NCBI GenBank assembly: GCA_010356995.1
Contig: ML996698.1
Location: 54,379 to 118,378 of the forward strand
DNA length: 64,000 nt
Source: Trichodelitschia bisporula
Taxonomy: Eukaryota > Ascomycota > Dothideomycetes > Phaeotrichales > Phaeotrichaceae
Reading direction: 5' to 3'
The notes beneath the pieces were generated by a model. It was not told the origin of the DNA, ran no database searches, and saw only the letters and a list, made by a program, of their open reading frames with translations. The position numbers and the translations under genes were made by a program. Positions 1-11,583 of this stretch are shown here, piece by piece (position 1 is the stretch's first letter; the number at the start of each line of letters is the position of its first letter).

Positions 1-1242
1 GGAAGGGGAAGTCGCGGGCGTTCCAGAGGTTGGAGTAGTACACGGCGGTGAAGGTGAAGATGCAGAGCATGTATCCGACGAGGTTGTTGCAGATTGTCTG
101 GAAGGGAAGCCACATGCCCGCAGAGCCGACGTATTGCCAGTCGAGGCAGATGGACAAGAAGCCGAGCCCCTCGTTACCGTTCGAGCCTCCGAAAAGCCGA
201 GTGAAGACCATGCTGTCGCGCTTTGCGAGGCAAAAGATGGAGATGCCGGTCAAGACGGGCACTGCGGAGTCAGCGCGCATCGGATAAAAAGGGGCAGACT
301 AACTGATGTACTCGGGGAAAAACTCCCAGAAGAACAGGACTGTAAACCCGATGTAGAAAACGCGCATCTTCTTCTTTGTCGCATCTCTATCGCCGTGAAG
401 GCTCTCAATGAGCGAGTTCAGCGGCAAAAGCGAGGGATAACTGCGTGGTCAGCATGATTCCAAGCTACAGACGCGCGGCTGACTTACAACATCTTCGTCG
501 GATACACCAAAGTCTGCCGGAGCACCCCAGCCACACCGTACCCTAAGCACTGCGAGGCGAATATAAGAAAGATGCCAACCAGTGGATGCGGTATCTTGTC
601 GTAGTACAGCTTCTGGACGGACAAGACCTCAATAGCGAGCGGAGCGTTGGCAGCCGTCGAAGCCATAATCACAATCGCCGCGTGCTCCTTGTTGTTGAAC
701 TGTGCACGTCAGCCTTGCCCGTAGCCCGTCGAGCCCTCCGTACCGGATGTGGATTGAACCACCTCCCTATCAACCCCTTGCGAGGAATAAGGAACGCCAT
801 CAGTTCCCCGAGACAATAGCTAATAACGGCCAGAAACACCGTCGACACAGATATAGTCTGCGGCTTGAAGTAGTAAATCGTCCCCAGCGTACCGCCAAAC
901 GTGGACAGTCCCATTCCTACTACAGTTAGCCAGCGCCGTCGACTCCTCATACCACCCACCTAAAAACCACACCCGGAATGTCCACGGGTTAATCGTCGGG
1001 TCATCCTCGGCTTTCAGGACCTCATTTACAAGCTCTTCGGCCGTTTCGGGCGGCGCCACGAAGTGATCCGACTCATCGCTGTAAGTCGTCACGGTCGTGA
1101 ACTTCTTCTCCTCCAGCGTGCCGTCCGTGGTGCCAGTCCCGGTGTACCCCACGCCGGGGAATTTCTCCTCGTCGCGCAGGGCGTTCTCGCGCGCGGTGGT
1201 GTAGCCATCATCGCGTTCTGGGGCGTTCTTGGAAACTGCCAT
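1..1242 (-). CDS. Oligopeptide transporter, OPT family (5' part; runs off the left edge)
   Basis: Plasma-membrane proton-coupled importer of small peptides (OPT/ISP4 family). Start ATG at 1242. I read five exons: 1242-960, 919-744, 699-488, 440-304 and 261 to beyond position 1, joined by short GT/AG introns with branch-like CTAAC or CTGAC. The joined frame gives an acidic cytosolic N-terminus ending in DDPTINPWTFRVWFLG, then the family's first membrane region, and the hallmark NPHPFNNKEH across the exon 2/3 junction (OPT proteins carry NPGPFNxKEH here). Later exons give GGSNGNEGLGFLSICLDW, also typical. The C-terminal membrane segments lie outside the window. Family assignment is firm; the exact substrate cannot be told from sequence. 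Nothing suggests inactivation. Confidence 0.93.
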
Positions 1243-2588
1243 GGCGTGGCTATTGTGTGGCTATTGCGGGATCATCCACTGGAAAGCGGGAGGGGCGCTT
1301 TAAACCATCTCAACAGCTAGAAGTAGCTGGGAATAGCCACCGGTGGATGGTCGCAAAGAGGCACAGAGTCGCCGCCATAAAGCGGAAAGTAGATAAGAGA
1401 TAGGCATGGTTGCTGCTCAGTTGCCTCTCGAGGGAGGTTAATTTGCTCTCCCTGAAACGATATGCGGATGCCACATGAGGGCTATCGCGCGCTACCATGT
1501 CCTCGCGGCCCCCTAGGCTACTTGCCACTGCGTGCTTAAGCTCGGGAGACTCGGCATCTACGCCGTGAGATCACGCTTCCGGATATCTGAAGATCGTAGA
1601 CGCGGCTAAATTTAGGTAACTCGCCGGCCATGGGACGGGTTGCGTATCCCGAAGAGGAAGGCCATGATGGATGTTGCACCATCACTGTCAATTGTTGCAA
1701 CTCATCGCCACTTCGTCCGCAAAGGGTACATCGACAAAGCTTCAGGGCTCTAATCTTGATAGCAATGCTCGATTCTACAACGGTGAATGGCGTTCCGTTT
1801 AGATTGCGACAGATAAGTTGACGTTCGATTCCGGGCCAGGGCTGGGATCGGAGAGACGGAGGTTATCCAGGGCCAAGCACCGAGGCGACGACCAGATGGG
1901 AGAGGCCGCCAACAGATGCGTGCTCTGGCTTCCAGTGGTCAGAGGTGGTCACTTTGCGTGCAGATAGATCGCTTTGATTTAGAGATGAATTCAATTAACC
2001 TTATGGCTGCTGTTTCGCCATGCAGAACTGTAGATGATGAGTCAGCTAGAGCGTTCACAGGGGGGGAAGTACATAGCAGGGCAGAGGGAGGATGGGAAGA
2101 GGAAAAGGCGCACGCCGAAGCAGGGCGCGCTGCCTTTTGTAGTCGCAAGCCCGCCAAATACGAGTCGGAAATGAACCGGACAGTTTGAAGTCACCGCTAG
2201 GGATTCCGAGCCGGTAAGCAACGTTCGGACACCGCCAGCTGTTTTGTGTTTCAAATTGGGTCGTCGGATGCGGCGGCCTGGAGTCTTTAGTGACTCGGTT
2301 GCCGATCACCTAACCGACACTGGTTTGGCTTGATATGATGGCCGGAACTCGAGGCTCGCACCACTCGCTGCAGACAGTCCAGAGTACGGTGAAATCAATC
2401 ACGGGTTTCCAAAGTCCAACTCACGGTGAACGCGGGATGCAGACGACAACGGACAACCTTGGGCTGCCGAACGGGATATGGCCATTCAGTACGATCTCCG
2501 AAAATCAACCCTGAGCGGAGTGTCCCCAGCCCGTACCTTATGCCACCACCAACGCCGTGAATGCGATGTCTAGAAACGCTCACCGGGC
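1243..2588. other. Intergenic, no gene recognised
   Basis: This lies between the start of the OPT gene (minus) and the 3' end of COA1 (minus), so it should hold the OPT promoter and the COA1 3' UTR. Open frames of 60-90 codons occur on both strands, but none shows a recognisable domain, conserved splice structure or compositional signature of coding sequence. Confidence 0.5.
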
Positions 2589-3202
2589 TCAAGAGTTCAT
2601 GTCCGCTTCCTTGAACGGATCCACCGCCCCCATCAAGTTGAGCACCTGTCCATCCTCCGTCTTCAGCTCCCACTGCTGCGTCTCAAACTGCGACCGTTAG
2701 CACCATCCCGCGCACTCAGCCATAAACCCACAAATCCCTTCCTCGTCCTCTTCTCACTCCGAAAATGCACACTCCCCACCCCCCTCGTCCCCTTAACCTT
2801 AAACTCAATATCAATCCTCCCATGCAACTGATCAATACTCCCCCAAATCCACGGTATGCGGTGCGCAAAGTAGATCTCATCCCCCAGCAGTTCCCTCGCC
2901 GCCTTATTCGTCCGGAGCGCATACATCGCGCTCGTGACCACGCTACTCGAGCTCTTCTGGTAGTTGAATATCGCGAGCGTGCACACGCCCAGGAAGGCGA
3001 GGAACAGCGGTGCCGTGCGCAGCCACCGGGAAGCTAGGTTGCTCTGTAGGGCGGGGAGTTCGCGGTCGGGGCGGCGCGACATGAGGGGACCTGAGCCTGG
3101 CTTCGGGGCGGCGACGAGGGTGCGCTGTGCATTGCGGCGGAGGAGCGGTGGGAGGGATCGTAGGGTCGGCGGACGGGCGGTGCGGGCGAGTCGGGAGAAC
3201 AT
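2589..3202 (-). CDS. COA1: Cytochrome c oxidase assembly factor 1 (mitochondrial)
   Basis: Inner-membrane assembly factor that acts on newly made Cox1 in complex IV biogenesis. Two exons, 3202-2732 and 2687-2589, joined across a 44 nt intron (donor GTGGGT, branch GCTAAC, acceptor GCAG); 570 nt, 189 aa. The N-terminus is Arg/Ser-rich with almost no acidic residues, as expected of a mitochondrial presequence. One membrane helix follows (LFLAFLGVCTLAIFNY, about residue 67). The COA1 core is present: SSVVTSAMYALRTN, then GDEIYFAHRIPWIWGSID, then LHGRIDIEFKVKGTRG. The second exon supplies QWELKTEDGQVLNL and ends in PFKEADMNS. Length and motif order fit fungal COA1. Confidence 0.92.
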
Positions 3203-3694
3203 TGGATTGTTGGCGCCGGGTGGAGGAGAAGCTGGTGCGCGGCGATGGAGATGTCAAAATGCTCTCAGCCCTATGGAGCTTGGCCTTGGCTGTGGGGTGC
3301 ACGGACGGAGCCAATCGCCTCGATGGACTCTGGCAAAGAAAATGCATCGCATTCACATCGACACGTTCGCAGTTTTTCATCTTAGGCTTTTTGACAGGCA
3401 GTTTCAAAGGAAACTGGTGCCTGCCATATTATGCCATCATGTGTGATGCGCAGTGATTTCTACCACGTCATTTGTATCGGGAGTACTGTTACGGCTGGAA
3501 TGGCGAACTGGCGATGCCACGATCAATGTTTTCAGATCTTGCCATACCTGCTTCTGTATCTAATTCCGGAACCAATAAAGCATTTCCCTAATGTCCGATC
3601 TTCCCACAAACGTACATGACACCTTTCCCCTGAAAACGCCCTCCCAGCCGTACCCGCCAAACTCCGCCAAACAGTCCCATCCATATCCTCATCC
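3203..3694. other. Intergenic, COA1 upstream region
   Basis: About 490 bases between the COA1 start codon and the 3' end of the next minus-strand gene. It should contain the COA1 promoter. I see no further gene; the 60-150 codon frames crossing it lack recognisable features. Confidence 0.45.
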
Positions 3695-4311
3695 CTAAGC
3701 CCCCTTATACCTATACTTCAACCCCTCCAACTCCCCCACATCAATCGGCCTCAACACGCCCCTAACCCCCGCCATCAAACCCGCCACCACAAGCGGCAAA
3801 CTTGCAATCCACACCTCCCCCCAATCCTTTCCCCCAACCCACCCCCCCAGCGCCAACACCCCCGCCAGCGCCGCATTCAACCACCCCACCCAAGCCAGCG
3901 GCCCTGTTTCCTCTACCCTTACTTCCCCGAGTGGGGTCGCGCGCGTCCTAGCGCTGGAGTCGAGATACAGGCCCAGAGCGGTGAAGAGCAGGGAGGAGAA
4001 TTGGAGAAGCGAGGTTAGGGTCCCGGAGGCGGTGGGGGATGTGAGGGCGCGTTGGGCGTAGAGGAGCGAGGTGAGGAGCGGGAAGATGAGGAAGGCGCGG
4101 GTGTAGAGGGCGGTGCGGGCGGCGTCGGTGGCGGAGAGGGTGTGGATTAGGTGTTCTTGTTCTGGGGGAGGTTAGCGGGGGTGAGGGGGGGTTGGGATGG
4201 GGGAGGAAGGGTGAGCTGGTGGAACGGACCTTGCTCGTCCATGTCTGCGGGGAGGTCGGAGTCGGAGTCGGGCGTGGAGTGCCGGAAGGGGTTGCGTTGG
4301 TGGAGGGGCAT
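3695..4311 (-). CDS. Small multi-pass membrane protein, unknown function
   Basis: Two exons, 4311-4230 and 4161-3695, with a 68 nt intron (donor GTCCGT, acceptor CCCCAG). The joined 549 nt gives 182 aa, ending at TAG 3695. The N-terminal 30 residues are polar and Asp/Ser-rich and precede a short acidic linker EQEHLIHTL. Hydrophobic segments follow at FLIFPLLTSLLY, then SLLQFSSLLFTALGLYL, WVGWLNAALAGVLALGGWV and VWIASLPLVVAGLMAGVRG, suggesting three or four helices. The C-terminus is short and basic (GLKYRYKGA). I recognise no named family. Splicing is supported because the retained intron would break the frame. A TATAAA-like sequence at about 4613-4618 lies upstream. Probably a fungal-specific endomembrane or mitochondrial protein, but this is inference. 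Confidence 0.7.
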
Positions 4312-5224
4312 GGTGGTGAGTCTGGGGAGAGACGGTGGACAGTAGATGATGAAGGAAAGGTGAAAAGGTGGTGAGGAGGGCGGTAGCCGGGCGGAGACGG
4401 TCGATGCGCAGTAAAGTGGTGATGTGGATGTTTTGGTGTTGAACGAGCTTCGCGGTGGTCAGAGCTCCCGGGCTGGCCTGTGGCGGTGATGATGTCAGGT
4501 GCCAAGTGGCAGGGCTGAGGCAAGGCTGGGTGTGGCGCTGACGGTGGGGGGCGATGATATTTGCGCAAGATGGGGAGCTGATGTTTGCTAGCAGCTATCG
4601 TGTGCTTGTGCACTATAAATGCTAGATGCTATTCACTATACTAGGCCGGTTCTAGTCTATGTTTGAAGGTAGCTGTCAGGCAGCTGCCGATGCCACCCCT
4701 TCATCGCTGCCTTGCCCAACATGTTTACCGATTTAAGACATCCCCTAACTTCAATACGGAGTAAATGCCCCCTTTGCTTGCGAGATCATTCTTCTGAGAC
4801 CGTCCCCTAGGAGAGCGGCTTTGTGGGGACAGAAGCGGGGACATCGTTCCCAAGGTCGACAGCCAGAGGAATACCCGTACATACACTAACCCTCGTTGTT
4901 ATCCTTCACCCCGCCCTTTCCACAAAAAGCACCGGGTAAAGTCGTCTCATGTGTACTCGTGGGGGCCGCATCAGATACGAAAGAGCTGCCTCGCCAGGTG
5001 CAAGATACAGATCCAGAGGCAGGTACAGCGAGATCAGAGGACGACGTTCACAATCCAGACAGCAATGTACTTATAACCATAGTAACCGTATCGAAACTTT
5101 TATCCACCCATCCCACCACAAGAGCACCACTCTCTATCCCCCACCCGCTCAAAAAGCCCGAAGTAAACCGCCTGTCCCACCCAGCCCCCTCATCCCATCC
5201 ACCCCCCCCCCTCCACCATCCCAT
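4312..5224. other. Intergenic, no gene recognised
   Basis: Holds the upstream region of the small membrane protein gene and the 3' flank of PHO81. Long plus-strand open frames here extend into the opposite strand of the PHO81 coding region and are best explained as shadows of it. Confidence 0.45.
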
Positions 5225-8200
5225 CTACATATCCACACTATCATTAAACCTCAGCACCCCATTCGCCCTCACCGTCCCATCAACCCCCTCCCTCGCCACG
5301 GGCACACCCCACCTATGCCCCGCGCTCGCCTCCGGGTTCGAAGAACCCACATCAGCGATCAACACCAGGCCCGCCGTCTTGATACTCTCAATGAGTTTGG
5401 GCGCGAGATCCTGTTTTGTCAGCAACCAAGGGGTGGGAAAGGGGGGAGCTTACCAAGAGCCGCTGCGAACACACCAACCCCATAAAATTATTCATCCGCG
5501 CAATCTGCACCGCCTCCTTCACACTCAGCGCCCCGCCGGCGCAGCCACTCGGCTGCCCACCCTGCGCGCCGAGATCATTACACAGCAGCACGGGATAATT
5601 GGGCTGCTTCCAATTAACCGCCGTACAAACATCTTCATTCGCACTACTAAACACCACACTCCTCAACCACCCCTCCACCCCCGGGCCCTCGCGTGTCGTC
5701 CTAGCATGCTCAAACACAACCCCCAACACCGCGTCCGCGAACGCGTTGATATCGCGCGGCGGGCGCAGGCCAAACGTTTCCTCGTCCTGGCGGCTCGGGT
5801 ACAAGAGATGCAGTTCGACGTGCAGGCTGGGCGGGAGGACGGAGAGCGCGGAGGCGAGGGTGGAGAAGGAGGATAGGAAGAGGGCGTGGAGCTGCGGGAG
5901 CGGGGTGGAGGGGGAAATGTGCGACTCGATGTTGCCCGCGCCCTGGTGCCGGCCTACGCCGACGAATTGCTCGTAGCTGAGGCTGCCGACTGGCACCGCG
6001 AGCCCTTCGTGGATGACTTTCCACCCGGGCCAGAGGACGGGCACGCCGTCTGCCGTCATCTGCACGAACAAGCGCACATAATCCCCGCTGAGGCTGGACC
6101 CTGTGATCAGGCTACTCGAGTGCGGGGTCTGGTTCGTAGCCTTCCAGTACGTCGCGAAATGCGTGATTTCAAGCGGTATGCCGGAGAACGGCTTCACGAC
6201 CTGGAAGTTGAAGCTTATGCGGCCGATGGCGCGCAGGCGCGGGTCGAGCAGCTCGAGGTGCCACTGGTCGGAACTGGATGCGCGGCCGGTGAAGACCTTC
6301 GAAGACGCGACGGTGCGCGCGATGACCTTCGCGCCGAAGGTGGGGTAGATATCGAAGTCAATCGAGAACGTCTCGAGATTATCAATCTGGAAACTAATAA
6401 TCTTGAACTCGTCCTGAATCGGCAGCAACAGGTTCCTGGGAATAAGATCCGAGCTTTTACTCGAGATAGTGATTCTGGCGGCGGGGTACTTGTTATCGTC
6501 GTAGAACTGTATCGCGTCGTACCCCAGATTCGCAAAGCTGATGATGACAAACGTCTTCGAGTCGAGGAAGTTGTGCCCGTACCGCCGCACGGGGATTATG
6601 GGCGGCGGGAGGATGAACGGCGGGATGGAGTCGGCTTCTTTGCTCATCGGCCCCGGCGTCGCGGGCGGTGGAGGCATGGAACTGCGCTCCGCACGCCGCG
6701 TCTGCGCGCCGCCCTCGCCCCGCGCCTCGGCGAGCAGTTTCATGCAGTCGAGATACCCCTCCCAGATAGCATAGTACGACGCCGAAAGCCCCTTTTCGTC
6801 GAGAATCGAGGGATCGGCGCCGCAGCTCAGCAGCGCCTGGAGACACTCGACATTCCCTTCGCTGGCAGCGTGGAAAAGCGGCGTCCAGCCGTACAACTTA
6901 TCCGGTTGGTCGAGGTCGGCGCCGTAATTGCGGAGCATGAAGAGCAGCTGCGGATCCTTCGACGAGCGGGCGACCAGGTGCTGGGGATACAACCCCTCGG
7001 CATCGGGCAGGATCTGCGGGCGCCGCGCGAGAAGCTCTTGTACTACGAGGAGGGAACCGTGCTGGCAGGCGAGGTTCAGCGGGTTGTGGTCTGATTCGGA
7101 GGTAGGGTCTATTCCGGCGTTCAGCTCGAGGAGTTTCTGGATGCAGGGCAGATGGGAGTGGACGATTGCGTGGATGAGCGGCGTGAAGTTATCGTGGTCC
7201 TTGAGGTTGATGGTGTCCGGGCGCGCGCCTATCAGGTCCTGGATCATTTCGACGGAGCCGTGCATGCAGGCGTAGTGCAGCGGTATGCGGCCGTAGATAT
7301 CCGCGGCGCGCACGTCTACGTTGCCGGAGAGCCCGATGACGAGCAGCGCCATGCGGCCCGAGATGGCGGCTTTGTGGAGGATGTTGCGGTGGTTGATTTC
7401 GTCGATCTCGGAGAGATCAACCATGCCCGTGTCAAGCAGCAGCTTGAGCACCTGCTCCGGGGCTTCTTCGCATGTCCCGAGGAAGGCCTTGGTGATGCGC
7501 ATACCGGCGGTGGGGAAGGCCTTGATGCGGTTCGCCCAGTCCTGGACCACGCCCAGGTTGCCGGCTGTGATGGCCTGCAGGATCTGCACGTCGAGGTCGT
7601 CGTCTTCTTGCTCTATCGTCCGTCTTGAGTCGGCCTCCCGGTCTCCCGAGATGTACGGTTGGATGTTCTCGCCTTCGGCCCATGCTGCGAAGTCGAGCAG
7701 ATTTGTCGTTGCCTGGTCGGATAGATCGCTGATCACATCACGGTTGAAGCAGGGCTGGACCTCGACGGCACGCGAGAGGTAGACAACTTTAGTCTCCGAC
7801 TAGGCCCGTCAGCAGCGTCACGGAGCAGTAACCAAAGAATCCCGACCTTCGACGTCTTATCCCACTGCGACTAGTCAGCGAGAGCCCAGGGACAGCAAAA
7901 TGGTAGATTCAGACCTTTTTCAGAATCTTGGAAAAGGCAGCCGCGTTGATCTCGATGAATTGCTGCTAGCCATCAGCCCCAGGTCCTTGAAATGCGATTC
8001 GTGCGTACCTGAAGTTTCGTCAGGTCGCTGCTGAACTGGTGGAAGCCCTCTTCAAGGGCGATGTAGCGCGAGGAAAGACGGGAGGCATGTGTTTGCTGCG
8101 ATTGCATCGACCGCTTCTGGTCGAGCAGTGATGAGAGGCGGAGTTTAAGCTGTGATTCATTAGCTTCCGCTTACGGATGGCCCGGTTGACGTACCTCTGC

Positions 8201-9005
8201 TTCCTTTTGCAGGTAGAAGGTGTTGACCTTCTCGAGTTCCCGCTCCTATCCAACTGTCAGCTTCCGGTCCCACAAAGTTCAGGCATCGGATCGATCATCT
8301 GGCAGGGCAAATGGACTTATAAACAGCAGCTTCCGAGCCCGGCCTCCCGACTGAGCGTCAAGGCACGCCGATGCCTCTGCCTCCACCAAGTCCCTCCCGG
8401 TGCCAGTACACGCATCTAGCTCATCCAGCGCTCCAATCCGCAAAAGAAATAGCAACGGATCTAATAGGCAACCCACCAGTCGAAAGAAAAAGGTAGCCTT
8501 ATTCGCCTGCAACGCCTGCTGCGGATCAACGACCTCACCAGGCGCAATCCCCTCATTCTGAGCCGGGAGGATAGGCGTCGCGCTCAGCGCCTTGATAAGC
8601 TGTAGGAACTATCAGCATCCATCTCAACCCCAAAAGAACGGGGGAAGGGTATCGCTATACCTTTTTCAGCGCCTTGTAATCCACAAAGCTCGCTGCATAC
8701 TCTGGAATCTCCAGCTGGCGCTTCTGGATATGCTTGCCGAACTTCCTGTTAGTAGCAGGGGCGCGTCAACACAGAATAGACAAACAAAAAACAGCGCCGT
8801 CTTACGCTGGTGTCAAATTCAAAGAGGGAGTCTAGGGAGTCATGGCGGGGCATGGTACACGACGACGACAACGACAACACGGAAAGTAGGAAGGGTTCAC
8901 ACGAAAATTCAAGCGGGAGGAAAAATTCAAGGGTTAGGGTTTGGGGAAGGGGACGGGTAAGGGAGGGGGAAGGGATTGCATGAAGCGGTAGCGGAAAACG
9001 TACAT
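5225..9005 (-). CDS. PHO81: SPX-ankyrin-GDPD-like phosphate regulator (PHO81/NUC-2)
   Basis: Phosphate-starvation sensor/CDK inhibitor of the PHO pathway, acting upstream of the PHO85/PHO80 kinase and the PHO4/NUC-1 factor. I reconstruct nine exons: 9005-9004, 8745-8661, 8599-8477, 8245-8195, 8149-8009, 7962-7915, 7864-7847, 7799-5454 and 5410-5225; 3000 nt, 999 aa. The SPX domain begins MKFGKHIQKRQLEIPEYAAS, and its helices are spread over the first seven exons, ending in KILKKWDK. Ankyrin repeats occupy about residues 230-480 (NHRNILHKAAISGRMALL, GRIPLHYACMHGSVEMIQ, GWTPLFHAASEGNVECLQ). The C-terminal third is the degenerate glycerophosphodiester-phosphodiesterase-like domain, ending AGLVLIADVGSSNP and RFNDSVDM. 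The start ATG appears split by the first intron (AT at 9005-9004, G at 8745). Length is close to Neurospora NUC-2. Confidence 0.93.
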
Positions 9006-11583
9006 GGTGTTCACGGGTTATCAACGAGCCGCCTCCTTGCAGCAAGGCCTCGTAACGGGGTAGCGTCCGCTCGCCGCGGACACCTCAGCCTGCAGCGAGC
9101 AGAGAGGGGCAAGCGGTTCGACAAGCGTGGGGTGCAAAGAATCTCGAACAGACAGCCGTCAGCTACGTTTTCTGCCCTGAACTCGGTGCCAACGCAACGG
9201 GGGGGATCCGGAGATCTGGGTTGGCAGAGTCAGCGCGTACAGCGGGAGGGGGATGGGGGACGCAGCGAATGGGCCAGCACACAGCGCGGTGTTCAATGGC
9301 CGAAAGGGGAAACTGGGGGGGAAAAGAATGCGAGAGATGGGGCAGATGGTGTACCTCTTGAGGCGTTGGGGGAGCGGCGTGCAGGGCGGCGTTAGCAACG
9401 AATTCCGAGCACTTCGCCCTATGGCGCGGGAACGTGGCCGGGATACGAGGCGTGAGGCGTACCCTTGACCTGTCCAAAGGCTGACGATGAGAGGATCGGA
9501 GAAGCCTAAATGGCTCGAAGGACAGAATGCTGCGTTGTTGGCGGAGCTGGCTGCCTCGGTCGTGGGGAGGTGATGCAGTATGTTGAAAGATGCAGGTGGT
9601 GAGGGGTGGGGTGGGTCTCGACCGCAATCACCAGGTTAGCTGCGATGGTCCCCGGCGTTTTGAAGCTTCTTCGACGATGACGTTTCCCGCAAATAGTTAG
9701 TGCGGTCAGGTGCCAGCGGAGATGTTTGCTCCTCCTCTGGGGGGAAGATGGAAGCAATCGGTTGGCCCTATGACTGCGAAAGCTGCGAGTAGATGTGGCG
9801 CGCGGAAAACCCCCGCTGTTTGGACGGTGGTGAGGTGGCGGATAGAGGGGCACGCGTTTAGCCGAGAGATTCGACGTCTTTCTCCTGCAGTCTTGGTTGG
9901 CAAGTGAATGATAATGGAGGCTACGGTGTACCGTACGTGCAGATCAATGGAAGCTGAGCTCGATAGCAGTCCGAAGCGGCTTTCACCGGGGCTGGCAAGC
10001 AAATTCCAGCATGTGACGAGGCAATCGATTCCACGGCGACGGGAGAAAGGAAAGGGGAGGCCGCAAAGGCTCGTACGTAAACCGAATAATTGGAGCAACA
10101 CATGCGAGACGTGGATTAGTATCTTGCCATGCGATGCAATGCGGCGCATCAGCTCCCAAGGGTATGGAGTCTGGAGTCGTTAGTTTCCAGTGTCGGGGGT
10201 TTGTCGTCGGAGCACTACTCACTAAGAGAGCAGCTAGCAAAAGAGAACCGAACCAGCAGGCCAGCAGAGAACCCAAGCCTGACCCTCCACTCCCTTCATG
10301 CATCTCTCGGCCCGTGCCAATCAGCGCCCCGCGTTGCACAACGTGTTAGAACCTCCTGCACCCCTCAACCCGTCGCCGACAAACCTTCGGCATCATTAAC
10401 CTTACTCGGCTGGCGCGCCTCGCGAACAACGCAGGCGCGTGCACGGCGTGCAAGCGCTTTGAAGAGTAAAACTTCGGCTGTACGGCCCGAGTCATAGCAG
10501 GAAGCATGACCGCAACCCCGCCCTGTTCGCGGCATCCCTTGTTGACTAATCATTCCCTACGTACCGTATGCTTACATACTCTCTCTGGCTTGTACGTTGG
10601 CTCGGTCGGCTCGTCTCTTAAGTACCGCACGAATTGGCAACCGCGGCGTCTCGATACCAGCAGCCGACTAGAACTAACCGGCCCGCCATCATAGTGCCGT
10701 GAATCGATCCCATATCGTCCCCGCCCCCCCCCGCTGCCTTCTGTTGACCAATGACGTCCCACATGCTTCCCAACTTCCCATCCCACCGACCACTCCGACC
10801 CTCAAGAGCACTATGCTGCGGTACACAATCGCGAAACCAGTGCCTTCGAGGCACGTAGTACAAAGTGCTCAACCCCACCACCCCCCCGCACATCCACACG
10901 GGAGAGGCGTCCCGCCACCTCACGCATTAGGCCAGCCGCATTCCCTTCTCCGGGGCCGATCGTACCGTAAACGCCACGAACCCTGCAACACCTACCCCAC
11001 GAAGCCGAGCCGCATGCTGGCCTATCGTACATACAGCCCTACCTCACACCCACCAGGCCACCATCCCTCCCCTCCCTTACCACCACCACTTAGCCCTCAC
11101 CAACATACGAGCACTGACAGAAAAAGTGGACTTCTATTCCTAGGCCTGACTTTTGTAGAAAGCCAGAAATGAGAGTACATGAAATTGGCCATAAGCCCCC
11201 CCCATTTTCAATCCCGGCAAAAGGAGGACATTGGTAAAAGATGAACAAGTCCAGCACAAGCCCACCCCCCTCATCACTCCCACCGGTTCGCCATCGGAAA
11301 AGTCAATAGCAGCTCAACCCGCACGAACAAGAAGAGCAGGTTATTCATCTCCGGTAAAACTAGAAATTAGCATCCGAATCAGCCCCACATTTCCGTTGCA
11401 CCCACACGCGCCAACAGGGTCGCATTACGCTGTTCGCTGCGATCAAAGTCCGTACATTTCCCAACCGTCGAAGGCATCGGTATCGCTCCCCCCTCTACGC
11501 CTAGATGTCGATGTCACTGTCGCTACCTCCAAACCGTCCCGCTGGGGCCGAGAATCCCGTTCCATCGGCAGTTCTTTGTCAAG
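9006..11583. other. Intergenic, PHO81 upstream region and CRM1 3' flank
   Basis: About 2.6 kb with no recognised gene. It holds the PHO81 promoter and probably a long 5' leader, then the 3' UTR of CRM1. Several frames of 60-150 codons are open on both strands (for example 9163-9627 minus and 10699-11172 plus), but composition is low-complexity Pro/Ser/Arg and none resembles a known protein. I did not find a canonical CACGTG phosphate-response site here. Confidence 0.4.

Noticed and set aside
4896-7782. Plus-strand open frames opposite PHO81 (up to 402 codons)
   Set aside because: They mirror the high-GC third-position pattern of the minus-strand PHO81 coding sequence and have no family features.
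8749-8860. PHO81 beginning with MPRHDSLDSLFEFD (ATG near 8853)
   Set aside because: The donor GTAAGA after DTS joins the SPX exon out of frame; only the AT|G junction gives MKFGK.
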